DNA from: Dryomyza anilis
Taxonomy: Eukaryota > Arthropoda > Insecta > Diptera > Dryomyzidae
DNA: 64,000 nucleotides
Assembly: GCA_951804985.1 (NCBI GenBank)
Contig: OX638134.1
Coordinates: 868,001-932,000, forward strand
Direction of reading: 5' to 3'
The notes below the pieces were generated by a model that worked only from the letters and a program-made list of their open reading frames with translations, was not told the DNA's origin and searched no databases. This document shows positions 35,786 to 50,200 of the stretch, in pieces (the stretch's first letter is position 1; each line of letters starts with the position of its first letter). Both the position numbers and the translations under genes were made by a program.

Positions 35786-37640
35786 GATAAGTCGAATCGG
35801 GATGCGATGACGCGCAAGGCACCAATTGCTAATGTTTAAGTTTGTATTTAGTTGTGTAATAGGTAGCTGCTGCAAGGAAATGCTAACCAAAAGATGCAAA
35901 AAAGAGAAAGAAAACGCGTAGAAAGTATTTAAAGTGACTGCTTTACAAATATGTTTAGTATTTAGCTATAGTTTATGTTATGTAGTTGTTTGCGTTTAAT
36001 TTCGAAAATGTTCAATGATGAGAGACAATTTAGTTGCTTTTCCAAATGTGCTTTAATACTTAAGTTTGACGTATCATAAAACAGACAGACAAAACCACTT
36101 AGAACAAAATGGCAATGTAACACTTTAGTTAGGTATTGTGCTGATTGTGTAGATTATGAACTTCTTTATTTGTAAATATTTTATAAAACTGCGTAAATCT
36201 GCATTTTTTCTAGGTATTCCTAAAACGAACACTTTCGACACACACTAGGCAGGGTAACTTAAGGGACAGGACAAGTCATCGCAAACCGATTCCGAAAATG
36301 CTAATTTAATGAACAAACAAAAAGAAAAATAAAAACTAAAATTAATTTAAGCCTAAACTTAATATTTAATAGAACATAGAAATCAAAAATTTTCTAACGT
36401 AAAAAAAAACTCTTTACTTAACTTATTTCAAGCATAGAAAACAATTTAAAAACTTGAAATCTTGATGTATTTTTCTTTCTTTTAAAAAAAAAAAACACAC
36501 ACTAAATGTAACAAATTTTTGAGAAATCAATTTGGTCGGCAACAAATTGTGTTGCTTTGGATACTGCACTAAATAGCGCTATGCAAAAACGAAAACAAAT
36601 GTAATAATTTTAAGTAATTTCCCCATGCCGACCGCGTGCTTTAACTCACAAATATCCACAAGTCAAGAAAAAGTTACAAACAAATGTTGCTCGGAAACAA
36701 AAGACAGTTTTACTTTAAGAGAACTTAAATTAAATTCTATACAATATACATATTTAACAGTGTCGTCAATGTCTAAATTAAAACGATAATAAATATTCGA
36801 GTTGATGTGTAATTATTATGTTTATATTAATGCCTAAGCATAACGTATTAAAGAAAAAATTAAATAAAATAGATAACAATATTGTAAACCCAGAACATTT
36901 TGCGCGTTACATTTAAAACAATTAAAAGCAATTTTGAAATACATTTTAAATTCCGTTCTAACAACCACAAAAAAGTACCTAACTCCAATTCTCTTAAACA
37001 AATTAAATAAAAAAAGGAATTTCTTCAAATGCAATGTTTTCTAAACGCACATTTTTAGAGTTTTACAAATTGTTCTATTAATAAATGTATTTTAATATTT
37101 TCCCAGAAAAAAAACACAAAAATTTAAAGTCTAAAAATAAATTAAAATTACAAACTTAGCAAACACCAAATTTACAATTGTTATAAAACAAAAGTATTGA
37201 ATATCAATGTGTGCTGCGCATAAATTGTTTAAAATATCATAAAACACTCTAGTCACGCATAGAGACAGTACTAAATAAAGTAAATTACAGTAAAATCCAG
37301 CATAGATTTCTAAAATAATAATATTTGCAATAAATAAATATTAATATTTACGCAAAAATGAATAGACAAGAAATAATATGCGAGAAGACAAGAATTTTTA
37401 TTTCCATTTAAACTGTATTTGCAATAAAAATCAATATTAAACGCATTTCTATTAAATTTTAGCTTTCTTACGTGTAGTTTTTGCTGCTTAAATTATACAC
37501 CACACACAACCATATAAATAAAATTATATATTTTTTTGCTATTTTTATAAATGTTCAATCTTTGTTTAACCGAAACCGAAATAAACATATTTATGAAACA
37601 TATACAGTTGTAATAAAATATAAAGAAATTAATAAATTAT
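35786..37640 (+). other. Hip14 3' UTR and flank
   Basis: AT-rich, with several AATAAA-like signals between 36300 and 37450, so the 3' end could be multiple. No further gene is recognised. Confidence 0.4.
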
Positions 37641-40600
37641 GTGTTTTAATTCATAGGCTCTGTTTTTTAAATTTCAGCATGTGTCAAATGTTTGCATATA
37701 TCATATTTCAACATAACATTCGGGGCGTGTCTGCAGGCCAATTCCGCCTTTTTTATTTTTGTATTTTTCGGAAAGTCTTGGGCATTCTCCGGTCAAAATT
37801 TCATACAAATCGGTCGATCCGTTCAGTTTTTATAAATAAATATATCAACATGCATAAAACACCACGGCGGCTTTTTTTTTTCAAAAAGTCGAAATAATGA
37901 AAATCGCTAAAATGGTCAAAATACCAGGCACCCATAATCTGCAGCACGACGCCATCAAAATTTTTTGATTCCGACTGCGCAGTCGGCAGAAATCGGCTCT
38001 GGCGCATTTTCTGATTTACCAGGCTCCCAGAAAAAGTAGCAGGTGGCTGAAATAAAATGACGATGGTTCGAGTCTTAGCTAAATACATATGTGCAAAAAA
38101 CATTGCATACTTCTAGGGTTGAAATTGGTTTTTATAGATTTATTTATAAAAACTAAACGGAATGGCCGATTGACATGAAATTTTGACTAGGCATACTTTA
38201 AAAGCTTCCGATAAATACAAAAATAACAAATTGACAGATATGTCCGGAATTTAAAATTTATAATGTGATGAATGAAGCATACTATTTTTGCTTATAACTT
38301 TTGAACGCATATGCCGATTTTCATAAAACTAATACCATACATTAGATCTGAAGATTAGTAATTACATTACCAAATATTTTGCAAATCGGTCAATAATTAA
38401 AAATAAAATAAATCAATTTACCAAAAACTTCATTCAATGATTTTCAACTTTAATTAACTCCGTGTTTCTGATCGTTTTTTCCGTCTTTTACATTTTTCTC
38501 ATCATAAATACATCTTTTACTATTTATTAGTTCAAATTTTATGCAAATCGCTCAAACCGTTCTGTTTTTATAAATAAATATATACAAATAGCCAGTAACT
38601 AATTTTGATTACATATAAATGGCGTATCTGTCAATATATTCCTAAAATGTTATTTTTGTAATTGAGCTCAAATCGTTCGCAACCATGCTCTTAAATTTCA
38701 TGACGATCGGTTGTTTCAGTAAAATTACATAAATCAATATATAATAGAAGTTGACATCATTTTTGCACATAACCTACTTCAATTTCAAATAGTGGGCGTG
38801 TCTGTTCGCCAACTTCGACCATTTTATATTTTTCGTATTAAACGAGATTTAGAAATTGTCTAGTACAAATTTCATGCAAATCGGTTGAACCGTTCAATTT
38901 TTATTTAAAAAAATGTTCAACAGTTGTGAAAAAGGTCGTGTTGTATTTTTGTCGAAAATTTTTAAAATTTCCAAAATATCAGGCGACCAGAAAAAGTAGC
39001 AGGTAGAGGCGAAAAAATTTTTAATGGCGGCCAAAAAATATATCCTAAATGTATGCAATGCTGCAATTAAGCCGAAACGTTCAATGAGCTTTTATTTTTG
39101 AGCATCGACTATATTTATTTATAAAAACTGAACGCCTGTACTGATTTGCATAAAATTTGGACCAGTGAATGTTCAAGGCTATCCAAAAAATACAAAAATA
39201 AAAGTAATGCACTAAACAGACCGGTACATCAGATATTTAAAATTTAAAATGGTATGCATGAAGCAAAATATTTTTGTTCATAACTTTTGAACGCATTAAC
39301 CGATTTTCATAAAACTAATACTATACATTAGATCTGAAGATTAGTAATGACACTATAAAATATTTTGCAAATCGGTTAATAATTAAAAATAAAATAAATC
39401 AATTTACCAAAAACTTCATTCAATGATTTTAAACTTTAATTAACTCCGTGTTTCTGATCGTTTTTCCCGTCTTTTACATTTTTCTCATCATAAATACATC
39501 TTTTACTATTTATTAGTTCAAATTTTATGCAAATCGCTGAAACCGTTCTGTTTTTATAAATAAATATATACAAATAGCCAGTAACTAATTTTGATTACAT
39601 ATAAATGGCGTATCTGTCAATATATTCCTAAAATGTTATTTTTGTAATTGAGCTCAAATCGTTCGCAATCATGCTCTTAAATTTCATGACGATCGGTTGT
39701 TTCATTAAAATTACATAAATCAATATATGATTGAAGTTGTCATCATTTTTGCACATAACCTATTTCAATTTCAAATAGTGGGCGTGGCTGTTCGCCAACT
39801 TCGCCCATTTTATATTTTTCATATTAAGCGTCATTTTAGGTTTCATGTGCACAAATTTCATGCAAATCGGTTGAACCGTTCAATTTTTATTCAAAAAAAT
39901 AATCAACAGTTGAGAAAAAATTCGTTTTAGTGGCTGTATTTTTGTCGATGAATTTGAAATTTTCCCAAAATACCAGGCGAACAGAAACGGCAGCACGACG
40001 TCATCAAAATTTTTTGATTCCGACTGCGCAGTCGGCAGAAGTCAGCACTGGCGCATTTTCTGATTTACCAGGCTCCCAGAAAAAGAAGCATGTGGCTGAA
40101 ATAAAATGACGATGGTTCGAGTCTTAGCTAAACACAGCTGGACTAAAAAACATTGCATATTCTAGGGTTGAAATGGGTTTTTATATATTTTTTAATAAAA
40201 ACTAAACGGATTGGCCGATTGTCATGAAATTTTGACTAGGCATACTTTAAAAGCTTCCGATAATTACAAAAATAACAAATTGACAGATATGTCCGGAATT
40301 TAAAATTTATAATGTGATGAATGAAGCGTAATATTTTTGCTTATAACTTTTGAACGCATATGCCGATTTTCATAAAACTTATTTTATACATTAGAACTGA
40401 AGATTAGTAATGACACTACCAAATATTTTGCAAATCGGTCAATAATTAAAAATAAAATAAATCAATTTACCAAAAACTTCATTCAATGATTTTCAACTTT
40501 AATTAACTCCGTGTTTCTTGTCGTATTTTCCGTCTTTTACATTTTTCTCATCATAAATACATCTTTTACTATTTATTAGTTCAAATTTTATGCAAATCGC

Positions 40601-41520
40601 TCAAACCGTTCTGTTTTTATAAATAAATATATACAAATAGCCGGTAACATATTTTGATTACATATAAATGGCGTATCTGTCAATATATTCTTAAAATGTA
40701 ATTTTCGTAATTGAGCTCAAATCATTGGCAATCATGCTTCTAAATTTCATGACGACCGGTTGTTTCATTAAAATTACATAAATCAATATATGATTGAAGT
40801 TGTCATCATTTTTGCACATAACCTATTTCAATTTCAAATAGTGGGCGTGGCTGTTCGCCAACTTCGCCCATTTTATATTTTTCATATTAAGCGACATTTT
40901 AGGTTTCCTGTGTACAAATTTCATGCAAATCGGTTGAACCGTTCAATTTTTATTCAAAAAAATATTCAACAGTTGAGAAAAAATTCGTTTTAGTGGCTGT
41001 ATTTTGGTCGAAAAAATTGAAATTTTCCAAAATACCAGGCGAACAGAAACGGCAGCATGTTCATTTTTTTTCCGGCAGCGCAGTTGGCAGAAATACGCTA
41101 TGCCGATTTTTTTTAATACTAGGCGCCCAGAAAAAGTAGTAGGTAGAGACAAATTAAAATGGCCCCCAAAAAGTATGCAATGTTTTTTCAGCCTTAAAGC
41201 TGCAACGTTTTTCATTTATTTAGCAACTACTCGAACCAACGAGCTTTCATTTTGAGCCGAGACACAAACTCAACAAAGCTTTTGCTGTTATTTTCTATAT
41301 TTATTTCTACAAACTAAACGGGTGGACCGATTTGCTTGAAAATTGAACCTGTGAATGTTCAAGACATTGCGATTAATACAAAAAATAAAAAAGACGAAAT
41401 TAACAAACAGGCAGTACTCCCAGGACAGGCCTACTATAAATCCATTGGAGTGGCAATTTTAAACTTCGTAATACATATGAAAGTCCATTTTTCCTCTATA
41501 ATGAATAAAAACACATTTTA
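37640..41520. repeat. Tandem array of ~1-kb units (about three full plus partial copies)
   Basis: TTGAACGCAT and about 700 bp around it recur at 38301, 39287 and 40350 (spacing 986 and 1,063 bp). Within each unit, phrases such as AAATCGGTTGAACCGTTC and AAATTTCATG recur, giving a second, shorter periodicity. A perfect 16-bp palindrome, CCGACTGCGCAGTCGG, is at 37971-37986 and 40020-40035. It is missing from the middle unit and decayed near 41070. Copies 2,049 bp apart are most alike, so a two-unit higher-order repeat is likely. Open frames at 39727-39930 and 40790-40993 are copies of one repeat segment, not genes. Confidence 0.8.
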
Positions 41521-44093
41521 AATTTATTTTTAAATATTTTTTTGTTTTTTTTTTTTATTGGTTTTTATATTCTGTTTGTTTTAATTTTTCATTTCTTTTA
41601 AATATTATGTTATTATAATATTTATTACTTTAATTTAATTTTTCCAGATTTTCTTTTATGTGTATACATAAATCAATTTAATTTTTGAATTTCTTTTGCG
41701 ATTTTCGCATTATGACATCTTTAATTTATTTTTATTTTTAATGCTTACAACTTAAGATTCCATGTGGTAACTATTTATATATATATTTTTATATATGTAT
41801 GTATTATGTTTTTATGTATGTATATGTATGGTATGTATGTGTGTGTCTGTTTCATGTAGTTGCTGCTAGAGCTGACATTGTTTTTTTTTTCTTATTTATG
41901 TTGTAATTGATTATTGCAAACACACGTTGACATTGAATACTAAAAATATTTTTTGTTTTTATTTATTTTCAGTATTTTTGTAATTTATTTATTTTAAATA
42001 CTCATTTTATTTTTTTGGGTTTTTCGTTAGGCAAATTAAAATAATTCTTTATAATGTATTTACGCTTCAAATAATTTTTTTGCATTTTCTTAATCAGTCC
42101 TGGTTTTGGTATTTTTCTTTTTGTTTTTTTTTCTTTTTCATTTTAGTGAACATACAATGTTTGCCAGTGTTGCCATATACTACTGTATTTCAAATTTCAA
42201 TGAACTGCTTTTTAGTTAAATTTACGTTTATTTTACAACATTTACGCATGTAAGTTTCATTTACACAACTTGAGTTTTCAACTGTCCCAATGATTTCTTG
42301 CGATCTCTTTAAATTTAATATTAAATTGTATTTAATAAAATTTCTAACACAATATACACTACTTTTTGCCGCACTGCACTTGGCAGTGTTGCCTAATTGC
42401 TATAATTCTATTTATTTATGATGCATTAATTAGTATTTTTTGTTCTTAGAGTTTTTTTGTTTTTTTTTTTGCAATATTTATACTTAGACTTAATTAATAT
42501 AGAGTGTATTTTACAGGGTGTACTTTTCATAGAGTTTATATGAAAAATCTTACATAATTTAATAACGCTAAATATACGAAAAACAAACTACACGATTTGT
42601 AGTTACACAAAATAGTTTTTATTCAATTAAAATAAAATATAAAACTTTTAAATTAAATTTATAAAATGAGTTATTTAGTAAAAAAGAACTTAATTTATTA
42701 ATTTATGGCTGAATTATTTCAATGATAAGCAATACATTGAGTTGAGTTTAATTGTGTAACTTAATACAACACTAAATCTTTACAAATGGCATTAATGTGT
42801 TGGGTAATCTCAAGTTTTAATTTCTCTTAAAATTTAAGTTGTGTATTTAAATATTGCAGTTTTTTTCTTGCTGTTTGCATAAATTAAAATTTAAAATCAT
42901 AAAGCGTTAAGTGGAAAATAAATTATATATCATTTAATAATTATTTTAATATTTTGCATGCCTTGCTGTTTGTTTTAGTTTAAATTTATATAGAAATATA
43001 TATCACAATTTGTAATTTTTTTTTTTTATATATGTTTTCAGTTAAAAATTACATTTTGAAAAATAAAAGCATCAAGGTAAAATAATTAAAAAGGCTTTAA
43101 GTAGGTAGTATATATGATGGTATTTAGTTAAAATGATAGGTAGTAGAATTTTATGTATTGGAAAATTTTTATTATATGTACAATAGAAAGTTAATTGAGT
43201 TGAGAATCAATTAAATTTGAAGTTAGCATAGTTTAAAGTTGAGTTATACATTGAAAAAAAAGAAATGAAAGTATTGAGTGAATCACTTTTAAGACTCAAA
43301 TCGACTAAAAATGAAGAATTTTAAAAGTATTACAAAAAAATAAAATAAAAAGAAGAGAACTTTTAGAGCAGAGTACATTATGCTAATTTGAGTACATTTA
43401 CATGCTACGCACATTGCTCCGTTTTGCTCTTTGCAAGCAAACGTCAACTGTCAGTTGTTTGTTTTACCAATTGTTTCACTATAATACACATTACTACATA
43501 CTGTCATGTGAGTTTAACTAATTTCAATTGTTAATTGCTATTACACTGTATTAACATAATTTTTATATTTTATTTAATTTTCTGTTTTTCTTTCGTTTTC
43601 TTTTATTAATTATTTAATAATCATCACTTTAATCCAACATTTGAGTTAATTTCCAATCATACAAAATACTTTATCTCATCATTACAATAATTATCTTATT
43701 TATTTTACTTATTTAATGAATGCAGCTGTTGTGCGTTTCAAGAACGCATACAACACAATTTTATATTTTATACAAAACTATAGCACAAAACAAATCCTTT
43801 TGCTGGCTGCCCTCATTGAATACTCAAATAAAATCCAATATATGAAGTTGCGGATGGGGCCAACAGGCAGCCATCTTCAAATTTAGTTTTATGTCCATTG
43901 TTAGTTACCCTAGCCAGTTCTCTTTATAAATTTTTATAATAATTTTATATTATTATAGCTTGATTATTTTATTCTGTATGTCTGCTTCTTCATCTTCTGT
44001 CAGTTTCACTGTCAATTTCTTACTCTCTTTAAGTATTTTGCATATTAGTTTCTACCAAACCGCCTCTGCGTCTATCTGTGTCCCCTTCTTTTC
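41521..44093. other. Ten-m 3' UTR and downstream flank
   Basis: Very AT-rich, with a TATG/TGTA microsatellite near 41790-41870. I see no gene here. The Ten-m polyadenylation site must lie in this stretch but cannot be fixed. Confidence 0.4.
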
Positions 44094-44255
44094 TCAATAC
44101 CTAAATAAGTCGTCTTCGTTAATGTTGTCGTCGTCGTAGTAGTCTTCGTCGTCATCGTCTTCTTCATCTTCTTCTCCGTCGTCTTCTTCACGTCTTTCAT
44201 ATTCTTCTTCATTGTAATCTCTATGCTTTACCTCTTCGTCTGTAACTGCATTGCT
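44094..44255 (-). other. In-frame 53-codon acidic extension after the Ten-m stop
   Basis: The Ten-m TGA (44256-44258) is followed in the same frame by 53 open codons and a second TGA at 44094-44096. The extension starts SNAVTDEEVKHRDYNEEEYE, has 29 Asp/Glu among 53 residues and ends DDLFRY. It is either a stop-codon readthrough tail, part of an alternative 3' splice form, or a GAA/GAC-rich 3' UTR that is open by chance. Confidence 0.4.
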
Positions 44256-47200
44256 TCACGCACTGATATCCATCAGTTTCTGTTGTCGTCTCGCTTTGGC
44301 AGCACGATGACCGCTGCCGGTTTTCCTTCGTTTTCGTTTGGCATCTCGCTGAAAGGCCACATTTCCAGGATCATCCGCCAACTGTGGATACTTGTGTATG
44401 CTGTGTATATCGATACCAATCCAACCATCGACATCGCCATGCGACACCAGTTCTTCTTTCTCCTCCTCGGTCCAATCGCCGCGTCCCTGGAAACCGGCCG
44501 CCACCAGTTGCTTTTCCAACTCCCATGCACGTTCCACAGCACGTTTATGCGCGTGCTTCAGTATGCGATGACGTTCTTGCTCTGGATCAACGCCGTATTT
44601 GATAATAACCACTGCATCAGGTCCATGTAAACGCAATTCTTTGGCCGCTGAACCACCGTGATCGGTAATCTCATGTGTAGAAATGTTGAACATTCCGCCC
44701 AGTCTACGCAATTCTTCGTTATCATCGCGTAGTTTAAGCACATTGTCCTTAACAAAATAGAATACATCTTGATCGTGTATGCTGAAGTGTAGATCCAGGA
44801 AATACGAGTTGTTAAACACCGACGAGACAACGTCCTGCACCACGCTGTTGGAGCCATCGACCACACTGACCATGGCACGTCCACCAATGCGCGACAGTAA
44901 AACACCTTCGCCGAAAACACCGCGTCTATAGCTTATACGTGGCAGTAGATTTCTTGTCTTCGGTTCCATCTTCAGCAGTGGTTTGGGCACAAAATCAAAG
45001 TCACTGAACCGCTCGTTCGTCTTGTCGACAATGCATTCCAATCCGGATATCACACCAAAATCGGGCGCCAATGTATTGGATTTGATTGATGCATGTGGCA
45101 AATACTGTGAGTCTCTTGTGTATTTGGTGCTCTGAATCTTGCGGAGATCATAACCGAAAAGTTCTAACCACGACTCAAGATCAATCATATAGTTTTGTGG
45201 GTTGTTTGGATTGATGGGATCATTATTGTGATAACGATAGATGAATACATCTGTGGGATTAGACATTTCGGTGGCTAAAGTTTCCCAGAGCGGTGTCATC
45301 CATTGACCAACAGTTGGATCATAGATTCTGCCCTCGGTGTAGACTAGTTTCGTGTGCGGATCAAGTAGACCGCCATGGAAATCAATTGGTACAAAGAAGT
45401 CGGGATTTGTATCTTTAATAATGCGTCCAAATGGTGTACGTTTCATCTCCTTAACAATGCTGCCGTTTAAGTCGAAGAAAGCTAAGGGCGATCCGTTCTG
45501 ATCGGTTGCCACGTAGAAACGTTGCTCGGAATTCTCGATAGCTATCAACATTTCACGATCATCGTAGAAGAATTTAATAGTTTTTGTCAATTTGGGGAAA
45601 TGTACGTGTGTCAACAGATTTGGTGTTTTCGGATTGGCATAGTAATATTGTGTAACATTGCCCTTGCTGTCGTGCCACGCCACCAGGCGACCTCTGTCAT
45701 CATAGTAGTACCAGGTTTGGAAGCGCTCTCGTTCGAAGGCGTGAATTAGTTGTCCGCGATTGTTGTATCGATATTTTTGCTCGCCACGACGTACAACATA
45801 ACCACGTGCATCGTAATTGTTAAACTCAACCTCGCCTACTTGAATTACACGATCGCCAATATCATAACCTAAATTGGTCTTATCTCCCTGGTCCACGACG
45901 CCAACAGTATTGCCGTTCTCATCAAACAAATACTTCCAGTTGTTGGTACCCATTACCTCTATTACATGGCCGTCCGCATTGTAGCTGATTTTGTCGAAAG
46001 CCGTAGAACGTCCGAAGGTGGTTTTCTGTGACTTAATACGGTTGCGAAGATCATAGTCCAGTTCCAAACGGAAAACATCAAAGCTCTTGATATTCATAAG
46101 CACGCTCTTAACACGGCCGTGCTGGTCAAAATCGGTTATGGTAAAGAATTGTTTAGCTGAGTCTTGAATAACTGTTCGATTAAATGCATTTCGTGTAATT
46201 TTAAGGTCTTGCACAACCTCAAGTTGACCCAAATTCTGCCCGTACTTATAACGTGTCGTTGGTAGATCCTTGTCATCGATAGCCATCTCGATGCCACTCA
46301 ATCGCGCGTTGCCATCATAGGAATATTTGTAATGAACCGAAGCTAATGAGTTTTTAGAACCGAATTTCAACTTCTCATCCTTTAGAATGCCAGCATGATA
46401 TTTAAATTCACGTCTCAGCTCAAATCCTGGCTCCTGTACTTCAACGGACTTAACTAAGCTGGTGGTATCCTGGTAGGTGTAGTGTGTGCTTGAGAGACCA
46501 GCCAAAATAGTTTCCAAACGTCCCGATGAGTCATGCACAAAAGCAACCTTGCCTGCTTGGTGCGGGTGTATCTTTGCCAGGATTTGTCCTTCATCGTTGT
46601 AGAGAATTTCAAATGGATGACGGTTGATGGGTGAGAAATATTGATATTTAAAGAAACCAAGTGATGTTTGTAGCGAAAACGAGTGTATGTGACCACGTGG
46701 TGTGGTTAAACTCTGTAGAGCACCGGCATCATCATACTGCAGCAAGTAGTCGGAACGTCTTGGTGTTGTTACCTTCAATGGTAGCGAGCCAAACATATCC
46801 TTGAATGCATAAACCATAGAAGAGCCGTCACCATACTTTATTTCATTTAGACGACCATTGCGGTCAAAAGTATAGGCCTCTTGTAATACACCCCACTTCC
46901 AGCTGACTAGTCGACCAAAGCGATCATATTCCAAATCAACATCTGCATAATCACCAGATTGTGGACGGAAACTAACCGGGCGTGCGGTGCGATCATATGT
47001 CACATTAAGAAGTTCTTGCTTGTCGTCAACAAAGACCACAACAGATTGCGTATCGCGATCGTACTCCAGAGTGAGTACATTGTCACCATTCACACGTAGC
47101 TTACGACCGACTTGTGTAACAGGACGCTGACCTTTGCCTTGTTTGCCCTGCTGCATACGGCGCACAAAGTAACGCCATTCGAAACGGTTGGCCAGATCAC

Positions 47201-50200
47201 CAGCAATTTCAGAGCGTTGTTTTGCAGGAACCGGATAACTTTCCCCAATAAGTGGATTGATCTCCGCTAGAACGGCATAAGGTACAACTTCCATCTGCAG
47301 AGTATGTCCCCAAGGTGTCAGACTGGTGGTTGAGCCATCCATTTCCACTTTGGTGCGTGATTCAGCTTCACCATTGCGCACCACCACAGAAGATCCTTGT
47401 ATGAGCATTGAGATTTCTTTTTGTGCATTCTCGGAGACCTTGACTTGAGCGCCCTTCACACTGAGATCAAAGGTCAAATCAATGACACGACCAGTTGGTG
47501 TAACAGCCGAAGTAAGACGTCCAAATTCATCGTAGTTGTAGACATATGAACGACCGGTAGAGTCGAGTTTAGTTTTTAAGAGCCCTGTTGGACCATGGTA
47601 CTCGAATGTTACGTTGTAGTTGTCCGGAGTACTCAACTCATGAAGCATTTTCATGCGCGTCATACGCAAGCGGCATTTTTGGCCCTTGGTATTCTCGATG
47701 GAATTCACTTGCGAAGTGTAATCGCGTAGCAGGAAGACTTTATTGCCGGCAGCATCAGTAACTGTGCTCAGTTTGCCATTCGATGTGTTCACATTGTAGG
47801 TGAAGACGTATGTGGTTTCGCCAGTCAGGATGTTACGAGTCGAAACATGTTGTCCGAAACGATTGAATATGTAAATTTCCTGCATGTCTGGTGCGTAGAT
47901 TTCGTATTCGCGTGATGGACTCGCTTCGGGTATGCTGGACATTACGGAGCGAATGCGGTAATTGGCTTGATCGGCAATATGTACATGACCATCAGGTGTA
48001 ACAGCCAATGCAGCAATGGTGTTGAATTTTGCGCTTGTGGCCAGATAATGGTCGGCCTCAAAACAATCACAACCACGTTCCAAGCAGTTACATTTTGACT
48101 CAGCGCCGGCAAAAGCAGAAATACGTCCGTCGGTGCCAATAACACGAACACGGTTAATGCGCTGTGAGTCACTCTCCGCGACATATAAGTTACCCATTGG
48201 TCCAAAGGCGATGGACTGTGGCATGACCAAGGTTGCGTGTGTTGCCAGATCGGTATCATATGCGGTGGTTGCAGTTGCGCAGTGTAGTGGACGTCCGGAG
48301 ATGACGCGTACACGACCATCGGGAGTCATACGTAGAATCATGTGATCGTCAATAATATGCAAAGTGTTGTCAAGTGGATTAACTGCCAACTCAGTAGGCC
48401 AACGCAAGTGCATTTCTTCAAGTTTCAAAGTGCCCTCGCATGGTATGGGTTTCCAATGTGATTTATGCATATGGTTGCCAATAAGAGTGGTAACGATTCC
48501 ATCGCGGTCGACCATACGTATGTTGGTGCCATCAGCAAAATAGAGAGTATTGTCGCTGGAAATTGCAATACCCTTTGGATATGCAAGTTTGGCATCCTTT
48601 GCCAGAGCGCCATCACCACAGTGCGCCTCATCCCCAGGAAGACAACGTTCACCCGAACCAACGATAGGTTCCCAATTCTTTTCCGGTTGTGAGAAGTCGT
48701 TCGTATCCCGCACGCGAATGATTTGATGTGATTCTGGATCAGATATGTACAAAATACCATCTAGTGGACTTAAAGCCATATGGTAACGATAGGAGACACG
48801 GGTGGCATTCAATTTAACGACGGTGCGTATGGTACCATCGGTCATTATGCGACGTATGTAGTTAAAATCGCCAACATAAAGACTGCCATCTGGTGAGGCA
48901 GCTAAAGCAACTGGTGCCAGTAGACGTTGTTTCATAGCAAGACCGTCGCAATCTGTGCAATCGAGCGGACGTTGATGACCATCACCCATTGTAGTAAGTA
49001 TGACGCGAGGTTTCTGTCTTAAAAAGATGTTAGAGCCATCGCCTTTTTGCAAAATGCCCTCGTGGAAGTTATAGCGGTGATGTATATCGAGATTCCAACC
49101 TCCTACTTCAGAGATAGACATATCGTGGCCGGATAGTTTCGTTGTCTGTATATCCCAGATAATGTCCTTGCAGTCGGTGTACTGATAACCGACCTTTACC
49201 ACAGCAGTAGTGACGCCATATACACGTTGACGATAGATATTCAAACGATTCCAGGCATAGGTAAACTTAATTCCGGGATCTGCCTCAAAGATACGTTCAA
49301 AAAGAATGCCCTCGATAGTAATGCGCAAGTGTATAAGATGCAAGGATTCGGGTATTTGGTCCGGTGTCAATTGCAGTTTAATGGTCGATAGATAGCCAGC
49401 GGCACGTGATGAATGATAGACTAGATTTAAACCAGTGCCAGGTATCTGTAGAGATTCCTGTATGACCTGAGACTCTGCGAGTATGGCACTGCGATCCGGA
49501 CAGGCTCCCTGGAAACCATGCTTCCACGAGGCCAATACCACCGGTTTCATAACATCGTAATCGTGCGAAAAGCAAGTGTGCGCCGTTGTGGCCAAAGATT
49601 TCTCCTCTGACATAGACATTGTGACCACATCGATAATGATGACTTCGTTCCAGGGCACCTGCACAATGCGTGACTGCGGACGGAAAGGTGAGCGTCCGAA
49701 TTGCAGGGTAACAGCGCCACCGCCATTGACCATTAAGTCAAACCAGCCATCGTCGCGTGTGAGCGTGAAGCCCTCAAGGAGGGTAGTCGTTGAAACGCGT
49801 ACACCCACTAAGCCCATACCTAGTGAGGTGACGACACGACCACGTATAACAGCAGAGCGGCTGTGGGAAGGGATTGAAGGAAACATATAGAGATTAGTTA
49901 AAGAATATGTTATAATGTAATACTAGTTAATTAATAAAGAATTAGAAAAATGGTCTGTGACTAAAATATATTGTTCACAGAACTCGGATACATATTTATA
50001 AAAATACATAAGCTATATACAAAACATAAAAATAAAACATAAAAATAAATATTTAAATTCACACGCACAAAACACAAAAGATTTTTCAACACATGAGGTA
50101 TTATAGTAGACGTTCTGTAGACTTCTGACCTATTTGATAGCACAGTTTTTGGTGTCATTATGTATTAGGTTGCTTGGGATTTGTTAAACAATGCGTTGAA

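Noticed and set aside
35345..35899. Minus-strand 184-residue frame over the last Hip14 exon
   Set aside because: Antisense shadow of a conserved GC-rich exon; the product resembles nothing I know.
39727..40993. Two nearly identical 67-residue open frames (39727-39930 and 40790-40993)
   Set aside because: They are the same segment of the ~1-kb tandem repeat. Duplication, not selection for a protein, explains the similarity.
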